Source of the DNA: Ancylostoma caninum
Lineage: Eukaryota; Nematoda; Chromadorea; Rhabditida; Ancylostomatidae
Assembly (NCBI GenBank): GCA_037903475.1
Contig: JBAJFG010000444.1
Span: 62,001-126,000, forward strand
Direction: 5' to 3'
Length of the DNA: 64,000 nt
Shown here: one piece after another, positions 21,283 through 33,764 of the stretch
Numbering within the stretch: the first letter of the stretch is position 1
Layout of the letters: each line of letters starts with the position of its first letter
Notes under the pieces: generated by a model
Told to the model about the DNA's origin: nothing
What the model saw: the letters and a program-made list of their open reading frames with translations, nothing else
The model's database searches: none
Program-made: the position numbers and the translations under genes

Positions 21283-22524
21283 CAGAGTGGCCGAAAAGTG
21301 TGGGCGCCTCATTAGTTCTCTTAGTTTTTGATCTTTGACCTCTGTCATGTCTTCGCTTCACATACTTCGGAGACGTCATGAAATCTTCTTTCTTTTGACA
21401 TATACCTGACTTGGTTTTCTTAAGTCACGCGAGCGTGTCCGCACCGTGAATCCGTTGTACTCCTTGCGCGGTCTGGAGAGTACACTGCAGCAATGGAAAG
21501 AGAACTTCAAACCTCCTTTCCGAACTGCGCAGAAGATTATCAACCTATGGAATGCAGAAGGTAATATCAGAATGAAGAGAAAACCGGGTCGTCCCCAATT
21601 GGTGAGCACAACAAGGATTACTGCGATCAGTTGGAAGAGGATCACCTGAAATTGAGGGGTGAGCGCGAACAAGATGGCAAAAAGATTGAGCATTGCAAGG
21701 TTTTCCGTTTGGGTGATTGTCAGAAAGAAGCTGAGACTTTGGCGCTATTGCATATCCAAGGCACGACATACATCCTTTACTGTCACAGTTAAAGGCTTGA
21801 GGAATGCAGGGACGTCTGATAGGTGCGCCGCACCTAAGGTGTATTCTGAACTGATGAGAAAAGTTTCCCTATTTGGATTGTTCACGACCCCTAAACAGAC
21901 GGTCAACTTGTCGAGCGAAATGTGCAACACTCTTCAGAAAAGAGACTCCTCACAAGGTTGTTGTTTACAGGCGGTGTAATGGTTTGAGGAAGAGGGACCA
22001 CAAATGGGAGGACATTTCCGGTTTCCATGGTACAAAATCGAGAAAAAGGCGGCAACTTTGGAAAAAAGACGTCGTTCAATGGGTACAAAAAATGCCAACA
22101 TTTCACTTCAGAAAAGAGAATCTCCTGTTCACGAAGTCAAAACATCCTTGCCTACCTGGAAGAAGTATGCCCTGGGATTCCCTAAGAAGAATTGATGGTC
22201 TTCTTGCACTCGAGATTTTAATACATTGGATTTCTCCGTTAGGGATTCTATAGAGGAAACATTGGAGAACACGAATGTCACTAACCCAGAACACGTGCAC
22301 CGCTTGTCACAAATTAGTGAAGACTACTTGCGACGCATAGGGTGTTTCGTGATGGCAAGGTCGAAGGCCTGTATTGAAGCCAAGGAGGGCAACTTCTAAA
22401 ATTCCTTATGAAACCAATTTTTCATATTGTTGCGTAGCTGGTATGATGAAAAGATAAAATAATTGTTACTAGAAAAGGGAAGATGATGTATTGTGTGACG
22501 CCCATACTTCTCGGCCACTTTGCA
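21283..22524 (+). mobile_element. Tc1-like transposon, decayed
   Basis: The left end is CAGAGTGGCCGAAAAGTGTGGGCG (preceded by TA at 21281-21282). The complement of the right end reads GCAAAGTGGCCGAGAAGTATGGGCG (followed by TA near 22525). The 1.24-kb length is typical for Tc1-like elements. The inside encodes remnants of a transposase on the plus strand. Confidence 0.8.
21446..22255 (+). pseudogene. Tc1-like transposase pseudogene
   Basis: The first frame (21446-21649) contains FRTAQKIINLWNAEGNIRMK followed by RKPGRPQLVSTTRI. This is the GRPR-like linker with helix-turn-helix flanks typical of Tc1-family DNA-binding domains. The next frame (21659-21979) contains NKMAKRLSIARFSVW and later VYSELMRKVSLFG, the second DNA-binding half and the lead-in to the catalytic core. 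A third frame from 21873 carries degenerate core sequence. The frame breaks near 21650 and 21900 make it non-functional. Confidence 0.65.
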
Positions 22525-22525
22525 T

Positions 22526-23076
22526 ACAATTTTGCCGGATGAAACATCCACATATTCTTAGTCAACATGCACTCGCAAGGAACAAGTCGGAATTATCGCT
22601 AAATTATGCCATAAGATGACGAGTTTCACTGCAATTACCGATGCAAAATCATTTCTAGGTCACTCAGTTACAGTTCCTGTCGTTGATTACTGCATAAGCC
22701 GATAAGAAATTTTAGTGTCTGCTTGCCATTTCCACCACTCTTAAGTTAAAATTTCACAGATAAAAGGATAGTTGTGCTTATACGGTTTCGGTCTCTTATA
22801 CGGTTGCTTACAGTGCTGTGATTTACAAGATTTCATTTCTTTACGTTGTTGGGTGATGAATTTTGACCTTTTGATATGATAAATTTGTTGAAGAAAAACC
22901 TGTAAAGACAACGGAAAAGCCGTTTCTCTTAGTATTCTACGTAGGCAGTTGCAATGCAGTGCAAGAATAGGAACATCAAGTTTTATAAGTTTTTTTTTCA
23001 GAATTTGTAAAAAAATTTCCCTGTTGGTTGGAACTTCTATAGTAGAAAAACCTCAATTCTGAACTCATTCTGTAGC
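22526..23076. other. No gene recognised
   Basis: AT-rich spacer between the Tc1-like relic and the MITE. No coding or repeat structure was recognised. Confidence 0.4.
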
Positions 23077-23805
23077 TACAGTAGCGAGCAAAAAGATTGC
23101 AACTTTTAGTTTTTCGTCTATAACTTCTTTCAAAGTAGAGCATGAAGGCTCAAATTTCTCTGAGAACTGTAGATACTCATGCGAGATAGGAAGAAGTTAG
23201 AACCTCCTCACCCCGCTTTTTTAAGAATTTTTTTTCTCGCAAAGGTCAAAATGTGTAATTTGGCACCATATGCAGAGTCTTTTAAAATATAGTCTATTGT
23301 TGGAATCGGGCTCCAAATTGAGTTGCGAGCGAGCAATAAGCTGCGTTGAAACCGAACATTTGTTGCTGAACTTATAGAACCACCAGGGGCATCCCGCCCT
23401 TTTAGATAGAGCCGATACGTGGAGCCAGGGTGACAGTAACACCCATAGAGGATCACTGTTGAACTAATCTCACATAGTCTTTGTAGATGTCAACCAGTGG
23501 TCAGCGCATGCACATTTTCAAGCACATAAGGGTTGGCTCTGCTGCAAGGAACCAATTCGTTGTCAGATCCTAACGAAAGACTTCATTTTATGAGACATTG
23601 CGGATGGTGCCGAATTACAGATTAAGGTCTCTGTGAGAAAAAAGTTTTCTTAAAAAACGTAAAGTCAAAGGAGTAAAAGGGTTACTCCTTGTTTCTGTCT
23701 CACATGAGTATCTACAACTCCCACAAAAATTCGGACTCCCACGCTTTGCTTTGGAAGAAGTTATAGTCAAAAAACCAAAAGTTGCAATCTTTTTGCTCGC
23801 TACTG
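23077..23805. mobile_element. Tc1-type MITE (729 bp)
   Basis: Inverted ends CAGTAGCGAGCAAAAAGATTGCAACTTTT... match their complement at the right end (ending CTCGCTACTG at 23805) over about 110 bp, and TA dinucleotides lie at 23075-23076 and 23806-23807. The ACAGT-AGCGAGCAAAAAGATT form is Tc1-like. No transposase is encoded; the internal frames at 23208-23456 are not recognised. Confidence 0.85.
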
Positions 23806-23807
23806 TA

Positions 23808-24649
23808 TATTAATTTCCACCAATATTTATCGTAGCGTTAACAGAAGCATTAAAAGAGCTAGAACATTCAGGAGAATGTCTAGCCTTGGGTTCAGGATGC
23901 CTCATTTCCCATGGCATGAAAAGTCACGCAGCGAAAACAATCCAGATGGAAACAAGGAAGCACATACCCGGACGACATTTGCGCAATTGTAATGAGGAAT
24001 TGAACTCGCTGGAATTACTTCAGCGACATAACAATTCATCACTTAACTCTTGAGAACCCCTCATTTACGCGAACGTAACCCCCAAAGAAAAGGGTGATAG
24101 AAATGCATAATTGCGCCATTCGCCAAGTGTCACGATAAAAAAAACATTGATCGTAATATGTATGTTCACAGATGTACAATAGGATGCGTCAGAAACACAC
24201 TCAAGAAAAAAAAACAAAAAAAATCATTTCCTAGTACAAGTTGCATCTATTTGTGGTTTTGTTCCAAATATAATTTCTATTATTAAATCCGAAGATCTCT
24301 TTTTCGTTAGTTACGCAGGCTTGGAGAACAAGAAGAGAAAAGTTTGAGGTAGTCGTCACATGGTTTGGATCCAGTTCATCTTAGACGTTTTTTAGAATAT
24401 CTGTTGGTCATTGAAACTCTCTTGGTTTCTGGATATATGGAAACATTCCTCAACTTTCCAAGACAGGTGTAGGACTGCGATAAGCGGTTTTCTTGCGATT
24501 TTGTAACTGTAAAGAGTGCTAACTTCAGATGGTAAATTTGTTATTCCGTAAATCGCAAATTACGACGTAATGGATAACTAAGAGAAAAGCAGTAAACTGC
24601 TAGCAAGAAACAGGGATTAGGTTACGTTAGAACTGAGAACGATAGTAGT
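23808..24649. other. No gene recognised
   Basis: AT-rich sequence with poly-A runs (about 24208-24222). No exon, terminal repeat or tandem array was recognised. Confidence 0.4.
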
Positions 24650-25114
24650 GCAATATTTGCAGAAGCGCAGGAATTTCTGATCAAAGAGAAAGGGATTCGA
24701 TCGACTAATTCGGCGAAACATGACTCATTTCCGAAATTTTCCGGTTTTTTAGGCTTTAGCAAGATTCAGCTCGAAGCATGACCGCAGGTGCGATCCAGAA
24801 AGGCTGGAAATATGTCCCTGAGGAAGTCAATTTCAATGTTATTTCAACTGAGCTCCGGAGATGTCAGGATTCCGTCCAAAGTTACTGAAATTTTGCGGTA
24901 TATGAGTCCAGTTCATGGGAAAAATTTGATTTTGGTGGAAATTCCACCATTGAAAATTGCGCAATAGTTAGAGTGGCGCGACATCAAGGGTTTCCACCTT
25001 TTGAAGTAAAGAATAGCTGCATCATATGCTAAAACTAGAAATTTCGAGCGTCATCAAGAGAGAAGTTATGAAAAATCAAAAGTTCAGAAGATGATTTCAT
25101 TTTGACCATTGCTG
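24650..25114. mobile_element. Tc1-type MITE right end
   Basis: The segment ends CAGAAGATGATTTCATTTTGACCATTGCTG followed by TA at 25115-25116. The complement, CAGCAATGGTCAAAATGAAATC, has the same layout as the end of the MITE at 23805, including the preceding GAAGTTATGA...AATCAAAAGTT block. The matching left terminus was not found, so the left boundary is approximate and the element may be truncated. Confidence 0.4.
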
Positions 25115-25396
25115 TATACACATATATTCCTAATAGAGGCTACAAAATTGGCAGCTAAAACCGAAATGAAGAAGCACGTGGCTATATGCGAACGTAATTC
25201 CTTGCGATTCTTTTATACTGCCTTTTTCTTGCCATCTCTGGCCGCGAATTGTAGCCTGTTCGAAAGCGCTGTACTTGCTCTGCAAGAATATTGTCAGAGT
25301 CCAGCTTTTAGCAAAGAACAGCGCCTGGAAATAGCTTCTTTTGACATTCAAATGAGACCTTAATGGTGCTCACAACTGATAGAACGCTATGTATAA

Positions 25397-26161
25397 CCCA
25401 GACAAACTTTCGGAACTTCGCGGAGCTTACCGATTCTCGGAACTTCCGCGGAAATATAACGTCATTCGTCGGTTTTTTGGGAAGTTCTGCGCAAGTTCCG
25501 CTCGAAATCCGAATGAAGACGCAGAGAAAAAAGTAGCTTCGGAACTTCAGCGGACCTTGACACTTTTCGGAACTTTCGCGAAGCTTCGAGACAGATAGAG
25601 TGATCCAAGAAACTTGCACATCAAATGGCATGTTTTCGGCCAACTTTTATAGTGGTATGTTCATGCTTGGCTTCAGCTAGAAATATGAGAAGCCGTGGTA
25701 GAATACGAAAAATTTTCCTGCTATTTTTTCTTCGAAATTTACTTCGGAATGCCACAATAATGACATCTTTAATGTCGAATTTTGGGTAAACGTCGTGTCA
25801 GGAAAATGTGCCCCTGGAATTGTTTTCAGAGGGCTAACCTGCTTGAGGCTCATCTCCAGAAAAAGAAACCACTAGTGATGTAACTACTGCTACGTGGTGG
25901 AACGATCCTTAGTGGGACTCATGATCTTACAATTTTTGGTATCGGGACGCGTGGAGGTGTTCATCACTCCATATTTGTCGATTAAATCTTATTACTCGAG
26001 TTATAATTGACTCCATAATGCGCGAATTACGTCCCTCTTGTTCAATTTCGAAACTTCCGCGGAGCCATTTCGGAACTTCCGCGGCGCCAGTTCGGAACTT
26101 CCGCGGAGCTTATTCGGAACGTTTGTCGGGTCAGCCGTGAAAGTTCCAAAAGTTTGTCTGG
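25397..26161. mobile_element. MITE family M4, long copy
   Basis: The ends CCCAGACAAACTTTCGGAAC and its complement (GTTCCAAAAGTTTGTCTGG, ending 26161) are inverted and flanked by TA. Many copies of CGGAACTTCCGCGG occur inside both ends. A shorter homologous copy with the same ends is at 28537-28800, sharing the central words AATTTT(C/T)GG...GATATC and TCGAATTT(T/C)GG. Confidence 0.65.
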
Positions 26162-28536
26162 ATAAGAGGACGCCCTTGCTTGAGAGAACACTGAACAGTA
26201 TTCTTCTAAGCAAAAGGAGAAATGACACTGCTTGCATCGAATTTTATGTTCATAAATTGGTGGAGTTTGAAGTTTGAGAAGGATGAAACGCTCGATGGAG
26301 ACTTCGCAAATCCGTTGAATATATAACATCCCTCCCTAAAACATCCCTAAAAAGCTGCAGGAGGCTACGTTACTCAATTCTATGAGCACTAATTTTTTTG
26401 ACCTATATTTTTCCAGAAAGGAATTTTTTCCAATCCTAAAAGATTAACTGACCCTTACTACTTCCATGAAAGCGGGTTACGCTCAATGGATTCCGCACTA
26501 AACAGTTCGCCATAAAGCACCATGAGGACGCAAACAAGAGAAGGTATTAATGAGAAGTCGTCGAGTAATAAGATTATAAAAATAAGACGTCAACAGCTCT
26601 TAAGAGTAAAAGGAACGATTGGAAGGGACATTGAGAAATTCCGGCTCAAACTTGTAATTCTGCTAAGAAATCGCAATTAGTACAGTCATAACTTGAGAGT
26701 TTCTTATCAACTGCTGAAAATCTGTGAAAATCTGGAATATACGAATGTTGCTTGTATAATGAATATAATACTAAATGAGGCGACGATTACCAGAAATGAG
26801 ATTCTTGATAGGTGTTGTGGACAAGCATGATGTCTGCTGCGTCGACCTGCATGCTTTCACGATCATATGTTACGAGCAGGTAAGTAGTAATTATGAAGCA
26901 AGACACACAAGCAACCTGGCCACAAAGGCAATGGTGTTTTGAGGCAAAACTACTTATAGCGGAACCAAAAGCTTCGATTGCTGTCTGGACTTCCTTATTC
27001 TGTAGTGAGATGGCTCACCGTTCAGAAACCACTAGTGAGAATTATGGCGGCCCAGAAGCATGGCATATACCTTCCAATACAGTTCCATTCGTTGCAAACA
27101 CAGCATTTACTCACTAGGGAGACATGGATTTGTCGCGAATTCAAGGCGATTTAATGGCGCTCCAAGCAGAAATGGCAAGATTCAGCGTTGAAATCTTAGC
27201 CACAGCGAGCATGACTGGATGCTCTGGCCGCCTATTCGTTGATTTTGGTCCAGTTTTCCCATTGCAGAACCACTAACGGAATTCTTTCTGCAACAAACTA
27301 CGTTGAGTTACGTCAAAAAAAAAACTTCTGAAAGTCACTCCATCACAGGACAACCCATCATACAAGAAAGACAGGATCCTGTAAGATTTCTACCCACCCA
27401 GATTTTCTTTGTTCTCTGGGAGAGTAAATCATCGGCGTGTCAGGTAATTGCTGTTTGAAAGCTCACTGTAAGCTGTATTGCAGCATACGGGATGAAAAGT
27501 TTGAGGACGGCGGTAGCGCCGGGAAACAACAAGATGGATGATCCGTGAAGATCCACATGGCTCACCGAACAATTCCTGAAACCATTGCCCAACTTATCAA
27601 GCAAACCATATGCAGCCATTTCAAGATGAATTTTGTCGTACGACACTGCAAGAGACCGCATATTATGCCCGCAATGTAGCGCTACTCATGGATTCCGTAA
27701 AAACGCAAATGCCGTACACACTTGGCAGATGGAAAACGTGAATTATGGAGCTTTTTTATGAAAACGTCTCTGTTCTTTTCGTCAAGGCCGTCACAGTCGG
27801 CGAGGAATCCAGTGGAAATGCAAATGCAAAATGAAATTCCATCTGGCTCAGTGGGTGGAGACTGTGCGTTATTTCAGAAAATGGAACGTAGAATTACGTT
27901 GCTATGTGCGTAACACTGTGCTGTAATTAGGTAGACATTGTTCTCCGAGCAGACATTGTTAGACCAAAAGTAGCTAAGGATGGCTTCAAGTGTAAATTTT
28001 TAGAACATCACTTTCTTCCCTGCAGGTAAAAAGATTCAGGCATCATTCAAAATTGCCCAAGAGGGCCAGATTTGTACCTCGGGGTTTAGCATGCTTCCAC
28101 ATCATTCACTAAATCTGGCTTGAAATTAATCCTAGTTTATCTGAACGCTCAGAAACTTACTGAAATTTCGAGAAGCTGTGGCTGAGGCTTTCATGCTATT
28201 ATGTCAGTGACCATATTGAGTTTTTTTTTTCGTGAGCAGTAACTCCTTAGCACCGGTTCACGTGGCACATTTTTCTCAAAGGAAAAATTTTGCAAAGGTG
28301 GAATCTTTGCTAAGAGCGAGCGCAGTCGTCTCAGACCTGTATTCAAGTATCATTGGACGACGTAACACAACAGTGACAGTTAAAGTCTGAGAATTCAGTT
28401 TTTGACTCTAATTCGAGAACAACGGTGTTGACAGTGTTCATGTACTCTGTGCCAAGATTCAAGGGATGGCAATCCTTGAATACATATCCTAGTAGCCTTA
28501 GAAATGGTTTCCGGACAAATTTGTTCTGTACTCTAT
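26162..28536. other. No confident gene; two coding-like snippets
   Basis: At 26829-26880 ATGATGTCTGCTGCGTCGAC leads to ACGAGCAG/GTAAGTAG, a plausible 5' exon (MMSAASTCMLSRSYVTSR). At 27124-27276 there is a short plus-strand frame with GDLMALQAEMARFSVEILAT. The two could not be joined in phase, and no domain is recognised. The rest is featureless. Confidence 0.25.
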
Positions 28537-28800
28537 CCCAGACAAACCTTCGGAACTTCCGCGGAGCTTTGACGTCGTTCTGAAGCTTCGTTCAATTTTT
28601 GCAGTGATACGTCCTCGCTTGACTTCGGTTAGCCGTGTAGGAAGTCCTAGTAAGTAAGAAAATTTTTCGGATGATATCCGCTAGTCTGCTTCAGAATATT
28701 GCAATTATGGCACCCATAATATCGAATTTCGGATAAGGGGACAAGGCGTTAGATAAAATATACTCTTGTTGGCTCCGCGGATGCTCCGAAAGTTCGTCTG
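28537..28800. mobile_element. MITE family M4, short copy (264 bp)
   Basis: Begins CCCAGACAAACCTTCGGAACTTCCGCGGAG and ends with the complement form CTCCGAAAGTTCGTCTG. It matches the ends and central part of the copy at 25397-26161 but lacks about 500 bp of its inner CGGAACTTCCG-rich arms, so the two copies differ mainly by arm expansion. Confidence 0.6.
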
Positions 28801-29817
28801 TGATGGAGTGAGTGTTCTCAACTGTGCAGGATTAAGCATAGTTGTGCCATAATCTACTATCCAGCAGACATCGGTTTTGTAAGCTTCAATGAGAGTAGAC
28901 TTATTCCTCAACCGACAAGGTTTTGAAAGTTTGGGATGCCCTGGGAATTATTTTTGTAAATCGACTAAAACAACCGAAAAATCTTTCATCAACATTAGGA
29001 TATGACCAATTTTTCATTGAAGGCTCTTATTTACGCTGGTTCTACAAAAACACGTTCATTTTACAAAAGTTTAGAATAGGTTACCGAACAGAAAGATTTG
29101 TAGAGCAGTTTGGATTTTCGATTTGGCAAGTATTCAAGTTAAAAATTACTTTCTATGCATGTTAGTAATGTTGTTTCTGAGACCTCGTCCCGTGTTCCTA
29201 TTTGAGCCATTTACATTGCATTTATATAGTCCAAGCCTCACCGATTCTTCTACGATGCAGAACAAAATTACCACTGCAACCCTAACAGAATGCTCATCAA
29301 TTTTCACAAGTGAAAGCATAACCTCCACTTGTTTACATCTCATAGAGTAGTTTTCAATTTTCTTCGAGCATCCAAGAAGAGGAGGTCAGGCCACACAAGG
29401 GACTCGTGGACAAGTGAAGTGATTTTATATCTATACACGTTTATACCTATTTTTTAATGTACAGTTAGGTGTAGTTTTATATGTGGACGTAGTATTCGTG
29501 CATCTGAAGTTAAAAAATATGCTACACACATTTAAACTGTGTATTTGTCAAGAACTACCCAAATGCACGCACAAGTAGGTGTTGTGCGTATACATACATG
29601 CCTACATATGTACTTTTGTGAACGCATGTAGTTTTAAATATTTGCGTATACATAATTATCAAATTTCTCGTTACACATTATAAGTTTCCTTTACCTTATT
29701 GACGAATGCATGAAGAAACTTATAATATAGCTTTGTTTTCGTATAAGGATAATGAACAAAACGAAAACAAGCAACAGATTCTGAATTGAAGTACAGAATT
29801 TCATTAACTCTGTAGGT
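28801..29817. other. No gene recognised; very AT-rich
   Basis: A run of TATA/TACATACA-rich sequence lies at about 29430-29680. The 80- and 75-codon frames at 28923-29350 have AT-driven composition and no domain. Confidence 0.35.
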
Positions 29818-29978
29818 TTAAATATAAATCTCCTTCAACAAGTCCAAATTACCGACGTGGAGCGTTCTGCATTGCAAGATTTCCATTATTTGCTGGTGAC
29901 CAGGTACACGGCCGCTCGCTTGCACGACCAGTCCTTCGATGTCATATCCTAGTGAAACATTCATATTAGCTAATTTCT
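29818..29978 (-). CDS. Possible 3'-terminal exon of an unrecognised gene
   Basis: On the minus strand a TTTTATGCAG acceptor at 29979 opens a frame of about 53 codons beginning KLANMNVSLGYDIEGLVV and ending NLDLLKEIYI then TAA at 29818. Composition and stop position look like a real last exon, but no upstream exon could be joined with confidence and no family is recognised. The plus strand over the same bases is also open (VQITDVERSALQDFHYLLVT), with a possible donor at about 29902. The strand is therefore not settled. Confidence 0.3.
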
Positions 29979-29989
29979 CTGCATAAAAG

Positions 29990-30930
29990 GACTAACACAT
30001 ATATAATTGTTTTATTCAAGGCTGGTGACTACGACGTCGTTTCAAAGATTTTGAAAATTCGGAAAGGTAGCGTTATCTTATCCCTTGAAATGTGCGTCAT
30101 TTTCTAAAAGAAGATCGCTTCAAACTCATGTTCGTCGAAGCGTGCTCATTATTCGTTGTCGCTGTCATATTTCTTCACAGGAAAAAAAAACAACGTCTGC
30201 ACTGTTCACCTTATGACTTATCCTCAACTAATCCCTTATCCCTTATATAAAGAATGATAGCGTATTGATTCTCATTTTGCAGACGGTGAGGGTCCGTCTG
30301 TTTCTCTAACCTTTCATCATATGAAAAAGCGCATAGACAATGATGAAGGGTGGATGCGCAGGTTTGCGACGAGAACCGATTAATGGATAATGACGAAACG
30401 AGAGTGCGCAGACAGCGCCCTGGGCTAGATCCTCGCGGGACCTGCGATTTCATAACCGCCTCACACGCTTCCAATGGAGTCAAGAAATCTCTCATGACCA
30501 ATTCGCTGCGGGATCCGCGTCTAGCAGTCTCACAGCCACCGGATGAGATAGTGTTTACAAGAATATACGGAGCAGGATAACCACTCTGCAGGCATATTGT
30601 AGGGTGACTCAAAGAATTGAGCTGTATAGGCATGCTGCTCCTCCGCTGACGGCAATGAGATCTCTGGACGACATTAGAGCTTCCTAGGAGTGGTGCTGCA
30701 GTGGTATCCGTCGCAGCCTGTCACAAGTGGCACATTCTCGTCCTAGCATCCGTCCAAAAGTCCCTGAGCGATTCTGCAGAAACGGCATCAGTTCCAGTTT
30801 GTACACTTACATGCATAGAAAAGTGCGCCATCATAAGTTAGTGTGACATTTCCTGTGACCATGTATGTAATTAGTCAAGATTTCTGGATAACCACGTCCC
30901 TCCATAGCTCTTGAGATTTACAAAAGATAT
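29990..30930. other. No confident gene
   Basis: A 140-codon minus-strand frame at 30211-30633 has no recognisable domain and no supporting splice sites. A poly-A run is at 30182-30190. Nothing else was recognised. Confidence 0.3.
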
Positions 30931-30934
30931 GGAT

Positions 30935-31735
30935 GCAACGATGGGCGACAGATGTACGAAGGGCCAATAGTGCCAGGGTACGGTTATGCTAATGGAGAGG
31001 GGTTTACTGTGGTTTAAAAGTGCGGGAGATGCCAAGACACGGATTCGCGGACGGAGGAGAGTTCCGCTGTGGCCCAAAAGTTGAAGGAACTCCAGGATAT
31101 GGGTCCACCGATGAACGAGAAGCCCGCTGTGGCTTTGAAGTGTGGGAGCTGCGAGGATGCAGGTCTCCCCATGGCACATAGGTATTCTGTGGTCTGAAAG
31201 TGTGGGGAGTTAAGGGAATCATTATATGGACTCGCGGATGGAGAAGGAATCCACTGTGGCCCAGATGTGAGAAATTCAAGGATACGGATTCACCGATGTG
31301 CGACGGGTCTGCTGTGGCCTGAATGTGTGGGGAACGCTAGGATACGGGTATCTCGATGGAGGAGGAGTTCACTGTGGCCAAAAAGGTAACTCCAGGATAT
31401 GGGCTCGCGGATGGAGAATGGGTCCACTGTAGCTTAGATAAGTGTGAGACGCCAGGATGTGGATCCCCTGATGGCACATGAGTTTGCTGTGTTCGTAAAC
31501 GTGTGGGGAACGCTTGGATACGGTTGTGCCGATGGAGTAGGGGTCCGCTTTGCACAGGTGTGAGGAAAGAAACGATACTGGTCCACGGACGGACGATGGG
31601 TCTGCTGTGGCCTAAAAGTTTAGGGAACTCCAGGATGTGGGCTCACGGATGGAGCGGTGAAGACACCGTGGTGAGGATCCACCGATGGAACAGGGGTCTG
31701 CTGTGCCCAGAATTGTGAAAAACGCGAATACGCGG
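30935..31735. repeat. 60-bp minisatellite, array 2 (about 13 diverged units)
   Basis: Repeating units of about 60 bp with the words GGTCCACCGATGGA, GTCTGCTGTGGCC and GTGTGGGGAACGC, more diverged and variable in length than array 1. The sequence just before it (AGATTTACAAAAGATATGGATGCAACGATGGGCG) matches the entry into array 3 (AGATTTACAAAGGGCGCAGATGCTCCGATGGG), so it is the same repeat family. Confidence 0.8.
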
Positions 31736-31887
31736 GTAAATACATGGAGGTGCTCGTTCAAATGGCGTGAAAACGCGAAGATTCGATGAATGAGAGATGT
31801 TTGTAAGCCTCCCAGAATGCTGAAGGTGGTATTAGCCTTTGCAGCAAGTCCACTGCTTTTGCAAGATTGCTTCAGCTCTCACATGTA

Positions 31888-32413
31888 TTGGGTTGGGCGA
31901 TAAGTCCGTGTGGTTTTTTTTCAACTCAAATTTTCACGAGGATATGAACTGATTTTGATAGCCTATCATAGGTCATCTTGTAGCTTTCGTTTTGCTCTTT
32001 ACAAATATTCTAACCAATCCCCCAATCCCTGCTACTTCTCATTTCCTGTCACATGAAATGTAACCCTCCAATTCGACAAGAGCGTACCTCTCCGACACTT
32101 TCAACTGCTCCACTACAATGCTGGAACAAATGCAGCTCAAGCTGCTGAGGATGTTAAGGGCGTCTAAGTGGAAGCCACTACTGTTGGAGGGACAGAGCAG
32201 AAGTGGATGTTTGCTTCAGAGAGGTCGATTTTGGGCTGGAGGATTTACCTTGTTCTGTACGCGCAAATCGTAGAGTTATGAGACAATATTTGGCACGGAC
32301 TTCCTGTGAAGAAGAAGTACTGCGGATCTCAGCTTTTAGAAAAACCCAAATTCAACTGGTCAAGTCCGTGAAAATACATTGAATGCTCTGAACGAATTCA
32401 TTGCCCAACCTAA
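31888..32413 (+). mobile_element. Mariner deletion derivative (526 bp)
   Basis: The left end TTGGGTTGGGCGATAAG (31888) and right end ATTGCCCAACCTAA (ending 32413) are inverted, flanked by TA on both sides. Inside, plus-strand reading gives HFQLLHYNAGTNAAQAAEDV, then in a shifted frame EVDFGLEDLPCSVR. These are the N-terminal helix-turn-helix and the F-x-LED-x-P-x-S-x-R linker of a mariner transposase. The catalytic two thirds are deleted. Confidence 0.8.
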
Positions 32414-32711
32414 TACTTTTTTTGGCGTGAGTGTAATTTTGCTTCCCACTCTCTTCTTCACTATAATTTGTTCGCAGAGTTGAGAGTGACTAGCATGACA
32501 GGTTCATGGACATTTAAAATGTGCGGTGACAACAAACGTGGGATGTATCATTGCATCAGAAAATAGCTTTACATGTTGATGTATGAGGAAGAATCCTCGA
32601 GAAAGGCTAGCATCGCGAGTACAAGAAGTCCCGAGTTGGCAAGGCGGTCAGACTGGCAGAACACACACAACTCATAAGGAGGATTTCTTATTCAAACTCA
32701 ATTAATTACTA

Positions 32712-32930
32712 TTAGGTTGTTCCATAAATAATGGCCGTTTTGGAGGTGCGCATTACAAGGTGCGTAACGCAGCTCATACTTGAGATTTTTTCTTGGATTT
32801 TCAGTACACATTGATTCGCATGAATTTTCCAGATGAGAACTGGATTCACCGCAAGCTCAAAAGGACACTCTAGGCAAAGGTCTGGAAAACACAATATTAC
32901 AAGGAGAGATCCAACGCCCCGCCCCAATCA
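32712..32930. mobile_element. Isolated mariner-type terminus
   Basis: TTAGGTTGTTCCATAAATAATGGC at 32712, preceded by TA, has the form of a mariner terminal repeat but differs from the other mariner ends in the window. No matching opposite end was found downstream, so this is a truncated copy of unknown length. Confidence 0.5.
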
Positions 32931-33127
32931 GTGAAATTTTTCTTAGTAGGATGTGAACCTGTATGAATTGGTAATAGGATGGTAACAGGAAAGGCATTTA
33001 GTAAATTCTACTCGTGGCCTGGTCTAGCTACTGTTGAACACCTCGAGCAGTATTTGATCCATCAGAAAAAATGACCTTTTTCTGAGAGATCGAGGTTTGT
33101 TGAATTTATCCGGATCTCCCTCAGCGA

Positions 33128-33700
33128 TCTATCAAACAAAGCGCTGTAAGGGGGCTAGAGCGGCTAGACATATTGTTCCATGAACGAGGCGGCACTCATA
33201 GACACCGGTAATCTTGAAGCGCAGACTGCGAGGCGAAGTGGCCGATTTTTAGGGACTCCGATACGTTCGTTCCGGGACTCGCTAATTACGTCAATTCTAG
33301 CTCTCCTTCATGCACAATATGGTGATTTCACCACCTTCGCTGGCGGTCTCGCAGCATAGGGGTGAGAGAGTGTTTACTACTCTCGGGTAGTGCAGCATAC
33401 GGAGCAGGAAACCCATCTTCTACTGTTGCGGCGCTTCAGTCACCTCTACGGAAGTGAAGGTCGGGTTCTTTGAAAACTCTACAGCGTCTCGGAACCAGGG
33501 TGGTGGCTGTGCATACGCGGTCGGCCCACTTGGTGGATGCTTCTGACCCATCCCTGCTGAGGCCTCGATGCGATTGTGCAGTCACGATAACCGTTACTTT
33601 CAAGAGAGCTTGTGCACTAACACACAGATAAATGCTTCATAATAGCAAGCATGATATTGTGTCACAAATCAACCAACAGTTGATTATAATAAACAAATAC
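33128..33700 (+). repeat. Dispersed element R2, copy 2 (precedes array 3)
   Basis: Homologous along its length to 2777-3290, with a few small insertions (for example ATATTGTTCCATGAACG after GGCTAGACA). As at copy 1, it is followed within 100 bp by a 60-bp minisatellite. No coding potential was recognised. Confidence 0.7.
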
Positions 33701-33764
33701 ATAGTTCGCCAAAATTTCTAAAAAACTCCCAAGCCCTCACCATTACTCTCTAGATTTACAAAGG

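Noticed and set aside
30211..30633. 140-codon minus-strand frame
   Set aside because: No known domain, no membrane or signal segments and no splice context; considered chance.
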